Assembly (NCBI RefSeq): GCF_002220865.2
Contig: NZ_NHRJ02000009.1
Coordinates: 62,278-126,277, forward strand
DNA: 64,000 nucleotides
Reading direction: 5' to 3'
From: Paenibacillus xerothermodurans
Lineage (GTDB): Bacteria; Bacillota; Bacilli; Paenibacillales; NBRC-103111
Below, one piece after another: positions 9,577 to 17,932 of the stretch (within the stretch, counting starts at the first letter, position 1; every line of letters begins with the position of its first letter). Below the pieces are notes generated by a model. It had not been told where the DNA came from and made no database searches. It worked only from the letters and a program-made list of their open reading frames with translations. A program made the translations under genes and the position numbers.

Positions 9577-10785
9577 CTATTGTTGCTCATGGACGTGAGC
9601 AAGCAACGGCCGCAGCCTGTCAGCCAGCGCCCGTTCGAGATACGGCTCTGCGTGGAGGAACTTGCGGAACTCGACATAGCTGCGGGCAAGCGCCTCCCGC
9701 TCGGCAGGTGCCGGTGCGCTTGCCTTGACCGCACGGATCAGTATGTTTTTGGCCGTATGCTCCATGTCGATAAACTCGACGAGCTGTGTCCGATAGCCCA
9801 GCAGATCGAGCAACTTAGCCCGGATCGCGTCCGTAGCCAACGCCGAGAACCGCTCCTTAAGAATACCATGCTGCAGGAGCGGTGCGAGCACATCGCTCTG
9901 GACCTGCCCGAACAGCTCATGCTGGCAGCACGGTACGGACAGGATTACATCTGCGTTCCAGCGTACCGCTTTTTCCAGCGCCGCGTCGGTGGCTGTGTCA
10001 CAAGCATGCAGACTCACCACCATATCCGCGTGCTCTAATCCGTTATACTCCGCGATGTCTCCGACGCGGAATTCCAGACGCTCGTAGCCGAGACGTTCGG
10101 CCAAGCCGCAGCAGTGCCCAATGATGTCTTCTTTCAGGTCCAGCCCGACAACACGTATGTCGAGCCCCCGAATTTCCCACAAGTAATGGTACAGCACAAA
10201 GGTCAAATATGACTTTCCGCAGCCAAAATCTATGATGTTTAATGTGCGGTCCTTCGCCAAATGAGGCACCACATCCGCGATCAGCTCGACGAACCTGTTG
10301 ATTTGCCGGAATTTATCATACTTTTTGGCGAGCACTTTGCCTTCGGGGTTCATGATGCCGAGCTCTATCAAAAACGGAACCGGTGTGCCTTCTTCCAGTA
10401 TATAATTCTTTGTCCGGTTATGCTGCAGCGCACCCGTCTGCTTCTTTGTCGGAGGTTTACGCAGTATGCCGGTCTTGCCTTTTTTGCTGACCAGCACCTG
10501 GTAATCCGCTTCACCCGTCTGCAGCAGTGCCTGCCTGAACGTGTCTTGGAGCAGTGCCGCCATTCTGCCAGCCGCGGCATCCGGTGTGAGGTTGTCGTGA
10601 AGCACCTGCTTGCCGCAGAAAGAACTGAATTGATAGTGCAGCGTTCCCTTAAGCATGAGCGGCTTCACCGTCACCTTGGTGCACCCTGATGCGGCGCCGC
10701 GGCGCACCTGACTGAACGTCGCTTGGATGAGCACCTCCTCCGCAATCACTTCAGCAATCAAAGAATCTATGGATTGTGTCAACAT
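9577..10785 (-). CDS. Class I SAM-dependent methyltransferase, Methyltransf_32 type
   Basis: A cytosolic methyltransferase-like protein of 402 residues. The core motif is NIIDFGCGKSYLTF (about residue 195), followed by VVGLDLKED and then VVSLHACDTATDAAL and SVPCCQHELF. The ACDTATD and PCCQHE motifs are characteristic of the PF13679 group, which includes METTL25/RRNAD1-like proteins and is thought to act on RNA. The exact substrate is unknown. The gene stands 25 bases downstream of the sugar dehydrogenase gene on the same strand and may share its message. The ATG is preceded by GGAGAATGA. Confidence 0.85.
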   Translation of the reverse strand: MLTQSIDSLIAEVIAEEVLIQATFSQVRRGAASGCTKVTVKPLMLKGTLHYQFSSFCGKQVLHDNLTPDAAAGRMAALLQDTFRQALLQTGEADYQVLVSKKGKTGILRKPPTKKQTGALQHNRTKNYILEEGTPVPFLIELGIMNPEGKVLAKKYDKFRQINRFVELIADVVPHLAKDRTLNIIDFGCGKSYLTFVLYHYLWEIRGLDIRVVGLDLKEDIIGHCCGLAERLGYERLEFRVGDIAEYNGLEHADMVVSLHACDTATDAALEKAVRWNADVILSVPCCQHELFGQVQSDVLAPLLQHGILKERFSALATDAIRAKLLDLLGYRTQLVEFIDMEHTAKNILIRAVKASAPAPAEREALARSYVEFRKFLHAEPYLERALADRLRPLLAHVHEQQ

Positions 10786-10810
10786 TCATTCTCCATTCCC
10801 GATGTAAATC

Positions 10811-12046
10811 TCAAAAAGCAGGCTTCAACCTGATGATCCGGTCATCGTCCGGTCCCGGATTTCCACGCCCGTCCGTGTTGTTGGTCATAAGATAGATAGA
10901 ACCGTCCGGCCCTTCCGCTACATTGCGGATCCGTCCGAGTTCATTTTTGAACAGCGGCTGTACCGCTTCGACTGATTGCTGCTGACCGTCGAGTATCAGC
11001 CTGAGCACTTGCGTGCCCCTCAGATTAGCCACCAGTAGATTCCCTTTCCATGGGCCCTGTGTGATGAAAGCGACACCCGAAGGTGCCCACGTTTCGTCAC
11101 CGCTGTGCAAAAGTGGAGCCCTGAGCACGCCCGGACCCTGCTTCCCGACCTCCTGGGGCGAGACCTGTGTCTCATCTCCCTCTATCAGCGGCCAACCATA
11201 ATTTACCCCGGCTTCGATCTGATTAATCTCATCATGCGCCCGCTGTCCATGCTCCGAGCTGAACAGCTTTTTCGTCACCGGATGCCAGGCGAGCCCCTGC
11301 GGATTTCTGTGGCCCAAGCTGTACACAGGAGATCCGGGGAACGGATTGTCGGCCGGTATGCTGCCGTCCGCGTGAATACGGAGAATTTTTCCTCCCAGCT
11401 TGGCGGGGTCCTGCGCGAGTGACGTTTGATTGGCATCGCCGCTGGTGATGTACAAGAGTCCGTCCGGCCCAAACTTGATGCGGCCGCCGTCATGAATTCG
11501 GTCACCCGGCAAAGCATCCAATATCACCTTGTCCAACTTCGCTCTGCCACCGCTCTCCTGCAGGCGGAGCACACGGTTGCGCGTTGCTCCGTTCTCCTGG
11601 TAAGTATGGTATACGTACATGTAACCGTTGCTTCCGAACTCACGGTCGAGCGTGATACCTAGCAACCCTGCTTCCGACTCACTGTAGAACGGCGGCTGCT
11701 CGAAGCGGAACACCGGCTCCTCACGCACCTTGCCTTGCTCTATCACCCGGATCACTCCGCCCCGCTCGGTAAAGAAGATGCGGCCGTCCGGCGCAAAGTC
11801 CATATCCCACGGCACCTTTAGGTCCGAGGCCAACACCTCCGGCTTGTACGGCAGTTTTTCCGCTGGCTGCACGGCCGGACGGTTGGATGGAGCTGACTTT
11901 GCGCTATCTATGCCCGGAGCTGGCGCTGACGCAGCTGATGTTGTATCGTCCTGCACCTGTGATTCACTTAAGCATCCAGAGATGAATAACAAGATACTCA
12001 ACACTGCAACGGATCTAAACCAGCGATCATTTGCCGCACCTATCAT
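10811..12046 (-). CDS. PQQ-dependent sugar dehydrogenase-like lipoprotein
   Basis: Secreted, membrane-anchored beta-propeller of the glucose/sorbosone dehydrogenase family (about 411 residues). The signal sequence ends in the lipobox FISGC. A Ser/Ala/Pro-rich linker leads to repeats such as KVPWDMDFAPDGRIFFTERG, HDGGRIKFGPDGLLYITSGD and YSLGHRNPQGLAWHP, which match soluble aldose sugar dehydrogenases. I prefer the ATG at 12046 because GGGGTGAT sits just before it; an upstream ATG at 12067 is the alternative. No PQQ biosynthesis genes are visible, so the cofactor may be scavenged or the protein may only bind ligands. Confidence 0.85.
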   Translation of the reverse strand: MIGAANDRWFRSVAVLSILLFISGCLSESQVQDDTTSAASAPAPGIDSAKSAPSNRPAVQPAEKLPYKPEVLASDLKVPWDMDFAPDGRIFFTERGGVIRVIEQGKVREEPVFRFEQPPFYSESEAGLLGITLDREFGSNGYMYVYHTYQENGATRNRVLRLQESGGRAKLDKVILDALPGDRIHDGGRIKFGPDGLLYITSGDANQTSLAQDPAKLGGKILRIHADGSIPADNPFPGSPVYSLGHRNPQGLAWHPVTKKLFSSEHGQRAHDEINQIEAGVNYGWPLIEGDETQVSPQEVGKQGPGVLRAPLLHSGDETWAPSGVAFITQGPWKGNLLVANLRGTQVLRLILDGQQQSVEAVQPLFKNELGRIRNVAEGPDGSIYLMTNNTDGRGNPGPDDDRIIRLKPAF

Positions 12047-12843
12047 CACGCCAATCACCCCACTCATACGCTCTTTGTTTATTCCCTTTTTTCTACATTA
12101 TACCGAACGCGCCGCCGGTAAATCCAATTTTTCACACGCGGCAGCCTGCATCGCATCGCGCCTCCTTAGATAAGGACTAATTTCGCTAACCACCTTCGTG
12201 AATTAACGGATTCTGCGCGTGCGCGCCCGTAAATAGACATGCATGCAACGTGGTTAAATTATTATCTATCGAGTAGGCAGAACGTACTACAGAATGGCCG
12301 CCGCTGCACGCAGCTCCCGTGTTGAACCCTTGTGAGTTCTAGGAAAAACATGAGCGCCGGAAGAAGTTAAAAGAATACGATTGTTGTTCCTAATAGCCCC
12401 AGTTATAATAGCCGTACCGCAGCAGTGTGTGCGCACAGTGTTAGCCGCCAAGCATCTGCTGTAGGTAAAAAGTAATGCGCTTACATGCTTATTCTTGCGC
12501 CACTGGCAGCAGCTCAAAACAAGGATCGGTATCCCGCGGCGAATACGTTCCCGTTCAGGCAGCTTGTATCCGGTGAGCACGAGCCAACCGTACGTGCCGG
12601 TCCAACTTCGTGATGCGGCTGTTGATATCTAAGGAGGTGCTGTGAAACTGAATGTAGTTCGGAGACTGGTCTTGGTGCGGTGCGGCAGATGAAAAACATA
12701 CCAATTTGGAAACGCATACAACATGGTTGTAATCAGTGCAAACCCGCATTGTGGAACACAGCGCAGGCCAGGCTCAGCTGTAAAAGGTTTCGGTGACTAA
12801 ACCCTCTACATAAAAAATCATGTATTAGAAAAGGAGTCATCAT
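12047..12843. other. Long intergenic region (about 0.8 kb)
   Basis: Between divergently oriented genes I see no recognisable coding sequence on either strand. One notable item is a strong AAGGAGGTG at 12631-12639 followed by a GTG-initiated reading frame of only 16 codons (12642-12692, stop TGA). It might be a leader peptide or the start of a lost gene. The minus-strand frame over 12287-12580 is open but resembles nothing I know. Confidence 0.4.
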
Positions 12844-14385
12844 ATGAACATTAACCAAAAGAAGTGGTTTGCGACAATGGGTTCGATCACAATGGCCATG
12901 GGCATCATGTCCGGCTGCGGAGGAGGAGGTAATGAGGCCTCCGGCGACCCAGGCGCGTCCGGCGCAGATGACAACCAACCGTTCGAATTATCGATCGTTG
13001 TCAACCAAGTTACAGGGACTGATATACCTGCCAAAGGTAACCCGATTGAAGAAGCCATTGAGAAAGCTACAAACACCAATTTGCAGATCCAATGGGTGCC
13101 GAACTCGACGTACGATGAAAAAATTAACGTCATGATCGCTTCCGGCGAACTTCCGAAAATGCTGAAAGTTAAATACATTCCAACAACTATCGCCGCCATG
13201 CAAAATGGTCAATTCTGGGAGGTCGGCCCACTGCTCAAGGATTACAAAAACCTGGCCGCACAGAACGCTCAATACTATGAAAATATCAAAGTGGATGGCA
13301 AACTCTACGGCATCCCTCAGTACCGGGAAATAGCCAGACCCGCCCCAGTATACCGCAAGGATTGGTTTGACGCACTCGGTCTGAAGATGCCTAAAACGCT
13401 GGACGAGTGGTACAACGTGTCAAAAACACTGGCACAGAACGACCCCGATAAAAATGGCAAAGCGGATACCTATGGTTTTGTCTTGGAGAAAAAATACAAC
13501 GAGAACGACGCGCCGATCGTAACTCGTATCGCAGTCACACAGGGTGGCGTGAACCGTTGGGGCGTGGACGCGAACGGCAAGATGATACCGGAGTTCTTGA
13601 CTCCTCAATTCGTACACACGATGAAACTATTCAAACGGCTCTATGCTGAAAAACTGATCAACCAGGACTTCCCGGCCGTGGACCAAACGGAAGCGGACAA
13701 ACAATTTGAGAACGGGCGTGTCGGCATCAAGCTGAATGGAGCGGCAACCAATGCCGCCAACATTCAGGACCGCCTGATCAAGGTCGAGGGACATTCGAAA
13801 GCTCAACTGGATATCGCGATGTGGGAAGGCCCTCAAGGCCCGAGAATCGCCGCTCAGACCGGCAACAACGGCATCCTGGTATTCCCGAAAGCGACCGTCA
13901 AAACCGAAGCCGAGCTGAAAAGAATTCTGACCTTCCTTGACACACTGCTGGAGCCGGATATGTCCACGCTGCAAAAACGCGGGATCGAGGGCGTGCACCA
14001 CAAAAAAGTGGAAGGCGGTCAGGTGGAGTGGATTGATTTGACGAAATTTAACCGCGAGGTCAAGCCGTACCGGGACAACCTGCTGAACTTTGAAACATAC
14101 AACGTGCCTCCGCTGAAGGACACCCCACTGGCCATGAAAGGATACAAAATGGAGCCGGACGGCCTGCAGTATGCTGTTCACAATCCCACTCTGAACTTGA
14201 CCTCGGCTACCTATTCGGAGCGTGGTAAAGAGCTTGATCAAATGATGTGGGACGCGCAGACTAATTATATTGTAGGCAGGCTCGATGATGCGGGTTGGGC
14301 AGCCGCAATCGACAAATGGCGCGAAGCCGGCGGCGACAATCTGATAAAAGAATTCGAGGAAGCGTACGCGAAGAACAAGAAATAA
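12844..14385 (+). CDS. Extracellular solute-binding lipoprotein, family 1 (LipO/LplA-like)
   Basis: ABC transporter binding protein of 513 residues for sugars or oligosaccharides. A signal peptide ends in the lipobox IMSGCGGGG, followed by a short Gly/Ser/Asp-rich linker. The mature part has the features of the long Paenibacillus binding proteins: an early motif around GTDIPAKGNPIEEAIEKATN, then YRKDWFDALGLKMPKTLDEW and DPDKNGKADTYGF, a calcium-binding-like loop. The ATG has AAAAGGAG at the right distance. The usual LplB and YtcP permease genes are absent on both sides, so it is an orphan that must borrow a permease encoded elsewhere. Confidence 0.92.
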   Translation: MNINQKKWFATMGSITMAMGIMSGCGGGGNEASGDPGASGADDNQPFELSIVVNQVTGTDIPAKGNPIEEAIEKATNTNLQIQWVPNSTYDEKINVMIASGELPKMLKVKYIPTTIAAMQNGQFWEVGPLLKDYKNLAAQNAQYYENIKVDGKLYGIPQYREIARPAPVYRKDWFDALGLKMPKTLDEWYNVSKTLAQNDPDKNGKADTYGFVLEKKYNENDAPIVTRIAVTQGGVNRWGVDANGKMIPEFLTPQFVHTMKLFKRLYAEKLINQDFPAVDQTEADKQFENGRVGIKLNGAATNAANIQDRLIKVEGHSKAQLDIAMWEGPQGPRIAAQTGNNGILVFPKATVKTEAELKRILTFLDTLLEPDMSTLQKRGIEGVHHKKVEGGQVEWIDLTKFNREVKPYRDNLLNFETYNVPPLKDTPLAMKGYKMEPDGLQYAVHNPTLNLTSATYSERGKELDQMMWDAQTNYIVGRLDDAGWAAAIDKWREAGGDNLIKEFEEAYAKNKK

Positions 14386-14453
14386 ATGTGTGAGGCCATG
14401 GCATGGAACAGCGCAAAATACGTGCGGTGGTATCCTGCGTCGGACCGCAGCTG

Positions 14454-14480
14454 AGGGATGAATCTCAATTCATCCCTTCT
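14454..14480 (+). terminator. Possible terminator after the solute-binding protein
   Basis: A 9-bp inverted repeat, agggatgaa at 14454-14462 against ttcatccct at 14469-14477, with a 6-base loop. The following tcttc is a weak T tract, so it may serve more to protect the 3' end than to terminate. Confidence 0.5.
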
Positions 14481-14503
14481 TCGGCGTGCCGCTGCTGTCC
14501 AAC

Positions 14504-14529
14504 GAAAAAAAGCGCTGCTCCCACAGCGC
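14504..14529 (-). terminator. Intrinsic terminator after dps
   Basis: Stem gcgctg/cagcgc (14512-14517 and 14524-14529) with a 6-base loop, followed on the minus strand by seven T residues. Confidence 0.75.
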
Positions 14530-14546
14530 CACAAATTAAGTCTCAA

Positions 14547-15008
14547 TTAAACTGACGTAGATTTACCCAAAAACGAGTTCAACATCCACACATGCTTTTC
14601 CAGGCTGCCCTGAATTTCAAGCAGCAGGTCGGCTGTCACTTCATCGTCCGATTTCTCAGCCACTTCCCTGCCCTCTTTGAGCTGGTCATTCAACTTTTCC
14701 AAATCTTGAATGAGTATACGCACCATGTCTTCGGCCTGCTCGTTGCCGCCTGCTTCCTTCAGGGCCGAATCCTCAAGCATGCCCTTCATGGTAGCTACCG
14801 GGCGCCCACCGATCGTGAGCAGTCGCTCGGCCACCGCGTCGAAATGCAGCGTCACTTCGTTATACAATTCCTCGAACTTTTCATGTAAGGTGAAAAAATG
14901 AGGTCCCTGCACATACCAATGAAAACTATGTAGCTTAACATACAGTACGCCCAGCGTCGCAACCTGTTGATTTAAAACCTTCTGCACATCTAACGTTTGC
15001 ACTGCCAT
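14547..15008 (-). CDS. dps: Dps/ferritin-like DNA-protecting protein
   Basis: Dodecameric ferritin-like protein that oxidises and stores iron with peroxide and shields DNA. The ferroxidase signature lies in LHSFHWYVQGPHFFTLHEKFEELY (His and Glu ligands), followed by DAVAERLLTIGGRPVATM. I start it at the ATG at 15008, where GGGAG lies at the proper distance, giving 153 residues, the usual family length; an upstream ATG in the same frame adds 22 unlike residues. The gene stands alone with its own terminator. I could not find a convincing PerR box. Confidence 0.93.
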   Translation of the reverse strand: MAVQTLDVQKVLNQQVATLGVLYVKLHSFHWYVQGPHFFTLHEKFEELYNEVTLHFDAVAERLLTIGGRPVATMKGMLEDSALKEAGGNEQAEDMVRILIQDLEKLNDQLKEGREVAEKSDDEVTADLLLEIQGSLEKHVWMLNSFLGKSTSV

Positions 15009-15145
15009 AATATTCAACTCCCTCAGCTTTTTTGTATGATTTATACGGTGTCTTTCATAATATGGTTTACCCAATTAGGCGTTAATTAAACCAATAAGAT
15101 GCCCTGCGGCGAGGGCGCCCGAGCGAGTTCGCTCGCGCGGACGCG

Positions 15146-15793
15146 CTAGCATGTCCGCTGGAGCCGCTTGCGGTAAAAGCGGTACCCTTTCCTAACGGCA
15201 GTCATTACCCAGGCGGGCACGTGCAGCCGAGAAAAGGCCGGAAAATAAAAAAAATTGTATGCCCGTTTCAAATCACGCCACATGAAACATGGCTCTTCTT
15301 TCAGGAAATCCGACACATCCACTACTTTGCCGCGTCCGTCCTGGAGCATCACATTTTTGCCATGAACATCATGCGGGTTCAGCCCCTTGCTTCGCGCATA
15401 GTCCAGCGCCTCATCGATGTCCTGTATGACCCGCTTCGGAATCGGAATTCCTCGCAGCATACAATTATACAGAGTGACACCATTCAAACGTTTTAAGATC
15501 AGATAGTTGTCCCCGGCATGAAAGCATTCGGAATAGGCCGGATGCGAACCCAGCCTGCGGTACACCTCCGCTTCTTCTTCAAGCCCCGGGCGACCCGGCG
15601 CATATACTTTGACTACCAAATCGCTGTAAGCCGGGTGAGCTACCACCACGGCGTAATTGCCCGCTCCTACCAGTTGCCACGGCGCCGGCAGCTGACGCAC
15701 CTCGATCGGATCGTGCGGGTTGACACTTTCCACATCCAACTGAGGCAGTAGATCCTGTTCAACTAGAGTTATCAATTGCTGGGTTTGGAGCAA
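15146..15793 (-). CDS. Small kinase-like protein (RIO/lipopolysaccharide kinase type fold)
   Basis: A 215-residue protein resembling the minimal serine/threonine kinase-like proteins of bacilli. LVGAGNYAVVVAH corresponds to a glycine-rich loop, DLVVKVYAPG to the ATP-binding Lys, ILKRLNGVTLYNCM to the hinge, GLNPHDVHGKNVML to the catalytic loop (Asp of HDVHGKN) and VVDVSDF to the metal-binding aspartate. It begins with TTG after AGGAGGGG. Target unknown. It is unrelated to the larger kinase at 40.1 kb. Confidence 0.8.
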   Translation of the reverse strand: MLQTQQLITLVEQDLLPQLDVESVNPHDPIEVRQLPAPWQLVGAGNYAVVVAHPAYSDLVVKVYAPGRPGLEEEAEVYRRLGSHPAYSECFHAGDNYLILKRLNGVTLYNCMLRGIPIPKRVIQDIDEALDYARSKGLNPHDVHGKNVMLQDGRGKVVDVSDFLKEEPCFMWRDLKRAYNFFYFPAFSRLHVPAWVMTAVRKGYRFYRKRLQRTC

Positions 15794-16234
15794 CTTGCTT
15801 TCCCCTCCTGATTCACCGGCGCAAAAATTCGCCGGAAGCGCGCTGACCCCAGTCTTTGTTTGGAATAGAGCGCCCGCATGCGGCTGCTGCTTACGCAGTT
15901 CGGGCCACTCACCTGTTCAGCGCCCTTTTTTACACGGCCGAAGTCATATGTCATAACCTGTCACGCACAGTTTTAGTCCGGAAGACAGGCTCACATCGGT
16001 TCCTCATATTGTATCATCGTGCCTAGGAAAAAGCATCTGACGCGCCTATTGCGCGGGAAAACAGAGCGTCCTCGGCCGCAATATCATTGTTTCCGTTTGC
16101 CCGGCGGATTAAACCCGTCGACCGAGGACGGCCGCGGCGCCACGATCCGCAATACTTTGCTCGACATTGTACCGCCTAAACGGGCCGCTACTGCAGGCGA
16201 GACGCAGCGGCGGACGCCGGTTGTGCCGACATGA
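15794..16234. other. Intergenic region of about 440 bases
   Basis: No supported gene. A GTG-initiated plus-strand frame at 16019-16234 would encode 71 Arg-rich residues but has no ribosome binding site. A spaced inverted repeat, cgtcctcgg at 16067-16075 and ccgaggacg at 16122-16130, lies inside it. Confidence 0.4.
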
Positions 16235-17698
16235 TCATAAAATCGGCGACAGTAAGCGGGCCATCGATTCTGCCGCCCTCTTCAGCAGTTTTCTCTGCTC
16301 GAAGGTCTCCCATGTCAGCTCTTGACTGAAGTTCATATCATGGTGAAAAATAGCTTCAAGACGCGAAGCCGCTTCAGGCCCATACAAAAATGCGGTCACC
16401 TCAAAGTTCAGCTCGAAGCTCCGGTGATCCATATTGGCCGTGCCCACTGATGCAGCTTCGCCGTCGACGATGATAGTTTTAGCATGCAAAAATCCGTTGT
16501 CATACAAATAACACTTGGCGCCCAAGCGCAGCAGATCCCCTACGTACGCAAATGAAGCCCACTGGACGAGAAAGTGATCACTCTTCTTCGGTACCATGAG
16601 CCTGACGTCGATTCCCGATAAAACAGCTATTTTCAGAGCATTGAGAATCCCATCGTCCGGCACGAAATAAGGTGTCTGCACATAGATGCGATGTTTCGCC
16701 TCGAAAATCAGTTTGATGAAACCGTTCTTGATCTGCTGCTTGTCCGAATTCGGCCCGCTGGATACGATCTGCACCGCCGCCCTATCCAGCTCACACACAT
16801 CCGGAAAATATACCGGCTCTATCGTTAATTGCTCGTTGGACGCGACACCCCAATCGAGCATAAATTGCACCTGCAGCCGATGCACCGCATCCCCGCGCAG
16901 CATGATGTGCGTATCCCGCCAATAACCGATTTTATGATTTTTCCCCAAATACTCGTCGCCGATATTGAAACCGCCTACGAAACCATATTCGCCGTCGATG
17001 ACTGCGATTTTCCGATGGTTCCGATAGTTCAGCCGAAAATTGAGATAAGGTATCTTCGATGGAAAAAATGGGCACACCGTCCCACCTGCGCCAATCAGCT
17101 CGCGGAACATCTTCTTGTTCACGCCGAGTGAACCGATCCCGTCGTATAACAGCCTCACCCGCACGCCCTCTTGCGCCTTTCGAGTCAGCGCATCAATTAA
17201 TCGGTGTCCGGTATCATCATTCCCTATTTTGTAATAGAGCAAATGTACGTGCAATTTGGCGGCGCTGATCCGCTCCAACAGCGCTTCAAATTTGTGTACG
17301 CCGTCGATGAACAGCGTTACCTCATTATTCTGCGTGAGCGGCGAGGCGCTGCTCATCAAGTTCATATAAATCAAGTGCTCGTACTTTTGCACAATCGGTT
17401 CGTGGTAATCAAACGTACCGTCCCGTATCGTGTGCTCCTGCTCGTGCATTTCCTCCCTCACGCGGCGCTCCATCCGTGCGCGCATGCGGTATACGCGCTG
17501 CCGTGCCAGGTTCTGGCCCATGAATATATAGATAATGAATCCGACGATCGGCAGTAGCAGGAGAAGCATCAGCCATGCCCAAGTCACGCCGACATTGCGT
17601 CTTTCCAGGAAAATGATGGCGGCTGCGAACACCAGATTGATAATCGGTATCCAATGGTTGATTGCGTTCCATATCGTGTGAATGCCCCACTCATCCAT
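16235..17698 (-). CDS. cls: Cardiolipin synthase (PLD family)
   Basis: Membrane enzyme that joins two phosphatidylglycerol molecules to cardiolipin and glycerol. Two N-terminal TM helices (about 14-32 and 38-59 from the chosen start) precede two phospholipase D domains. Each has an HKD motif: NHRKIAVIDGEYGFVGG and FLHAKTIIVDGEAASVGT. I chose the ATG at 17698 because GAGGTGA lies eight bases upstream; an upstream in-frame ATG at 17758 has no such site. The resulting 487 residues fit the family. Confidence 0.93.
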   Translation of the reverse strand: MDEWGIHTIWNAINHWIPIINLVFAAAIIFLERRNVGVTWAWLMLLLLLPIVGFIIYIFMGQNLARQRVYRMRARMERRVREEMHEQEHTIRDGTFDYHEPIVQKYEHLIYMNLMSSASPLTQNNEVTLFIDGVHKFEALLERISAAKLHVHLLYYKIGNDDTGHRLIDALTRKAQEGVRVRLLYDGIGSLGVNKKMFRELIGAGGTVCPFFPSKIPYLNFRLNYRNHRKIAVIDGEYGFVGGFNIGDEYLGKNHKIGYWRDTHIMLRGDAVHRLQVQFMLDWGVASNEQLTIEPVYFPDVCELDRAAVQIVSSGPNSDKQQIKNGFIKLIFEAKHRIYVQTPYFVPDDGILNALKIAVLSGIDVRLMVPKKSDHFLVQWASFAYVGDLLRLGAKCYLYDNGFLHAKTIIVDGEAASVGTANMDHRSFELNFEVTAFLYGPEAASRLEAIFHHDMNFSQELTWETFEQRKLLKRAAESMARLLSPIL

Positions 17699-17932
17699 AA
17701 CAGCGTTCACCTCACGCCCATGTTTATTTTGCAAAAATAGCTCCGAAGTACTACCCATAACAGTACACCAAAAAGAATGCAGCGTACAATAGTTGGACGT
17801 AAAAGCCTTATATTCCCGATAACCCGCGCAATCATACGTTGTAAAGCAGGATTTTTGTTATCGTTTATCGAATTTCCTTCTTGTTTAGTAGAGTTTTATA
17901 TACGGAAGGAATCCGGATAGGAGGAGTTCAGT

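Noticed and set aside
12287-12580. Minus-strand open frame in the large gap
   Set aside because: No start signal, odd composition and no resemblance to a known family.
16019-16234. Arg-rich 71-codon frame between two minus-strand genes
   Set aside because: No ribosome binding site, no family resemblance, and it contains an inverted repeat; treated as intergenic.
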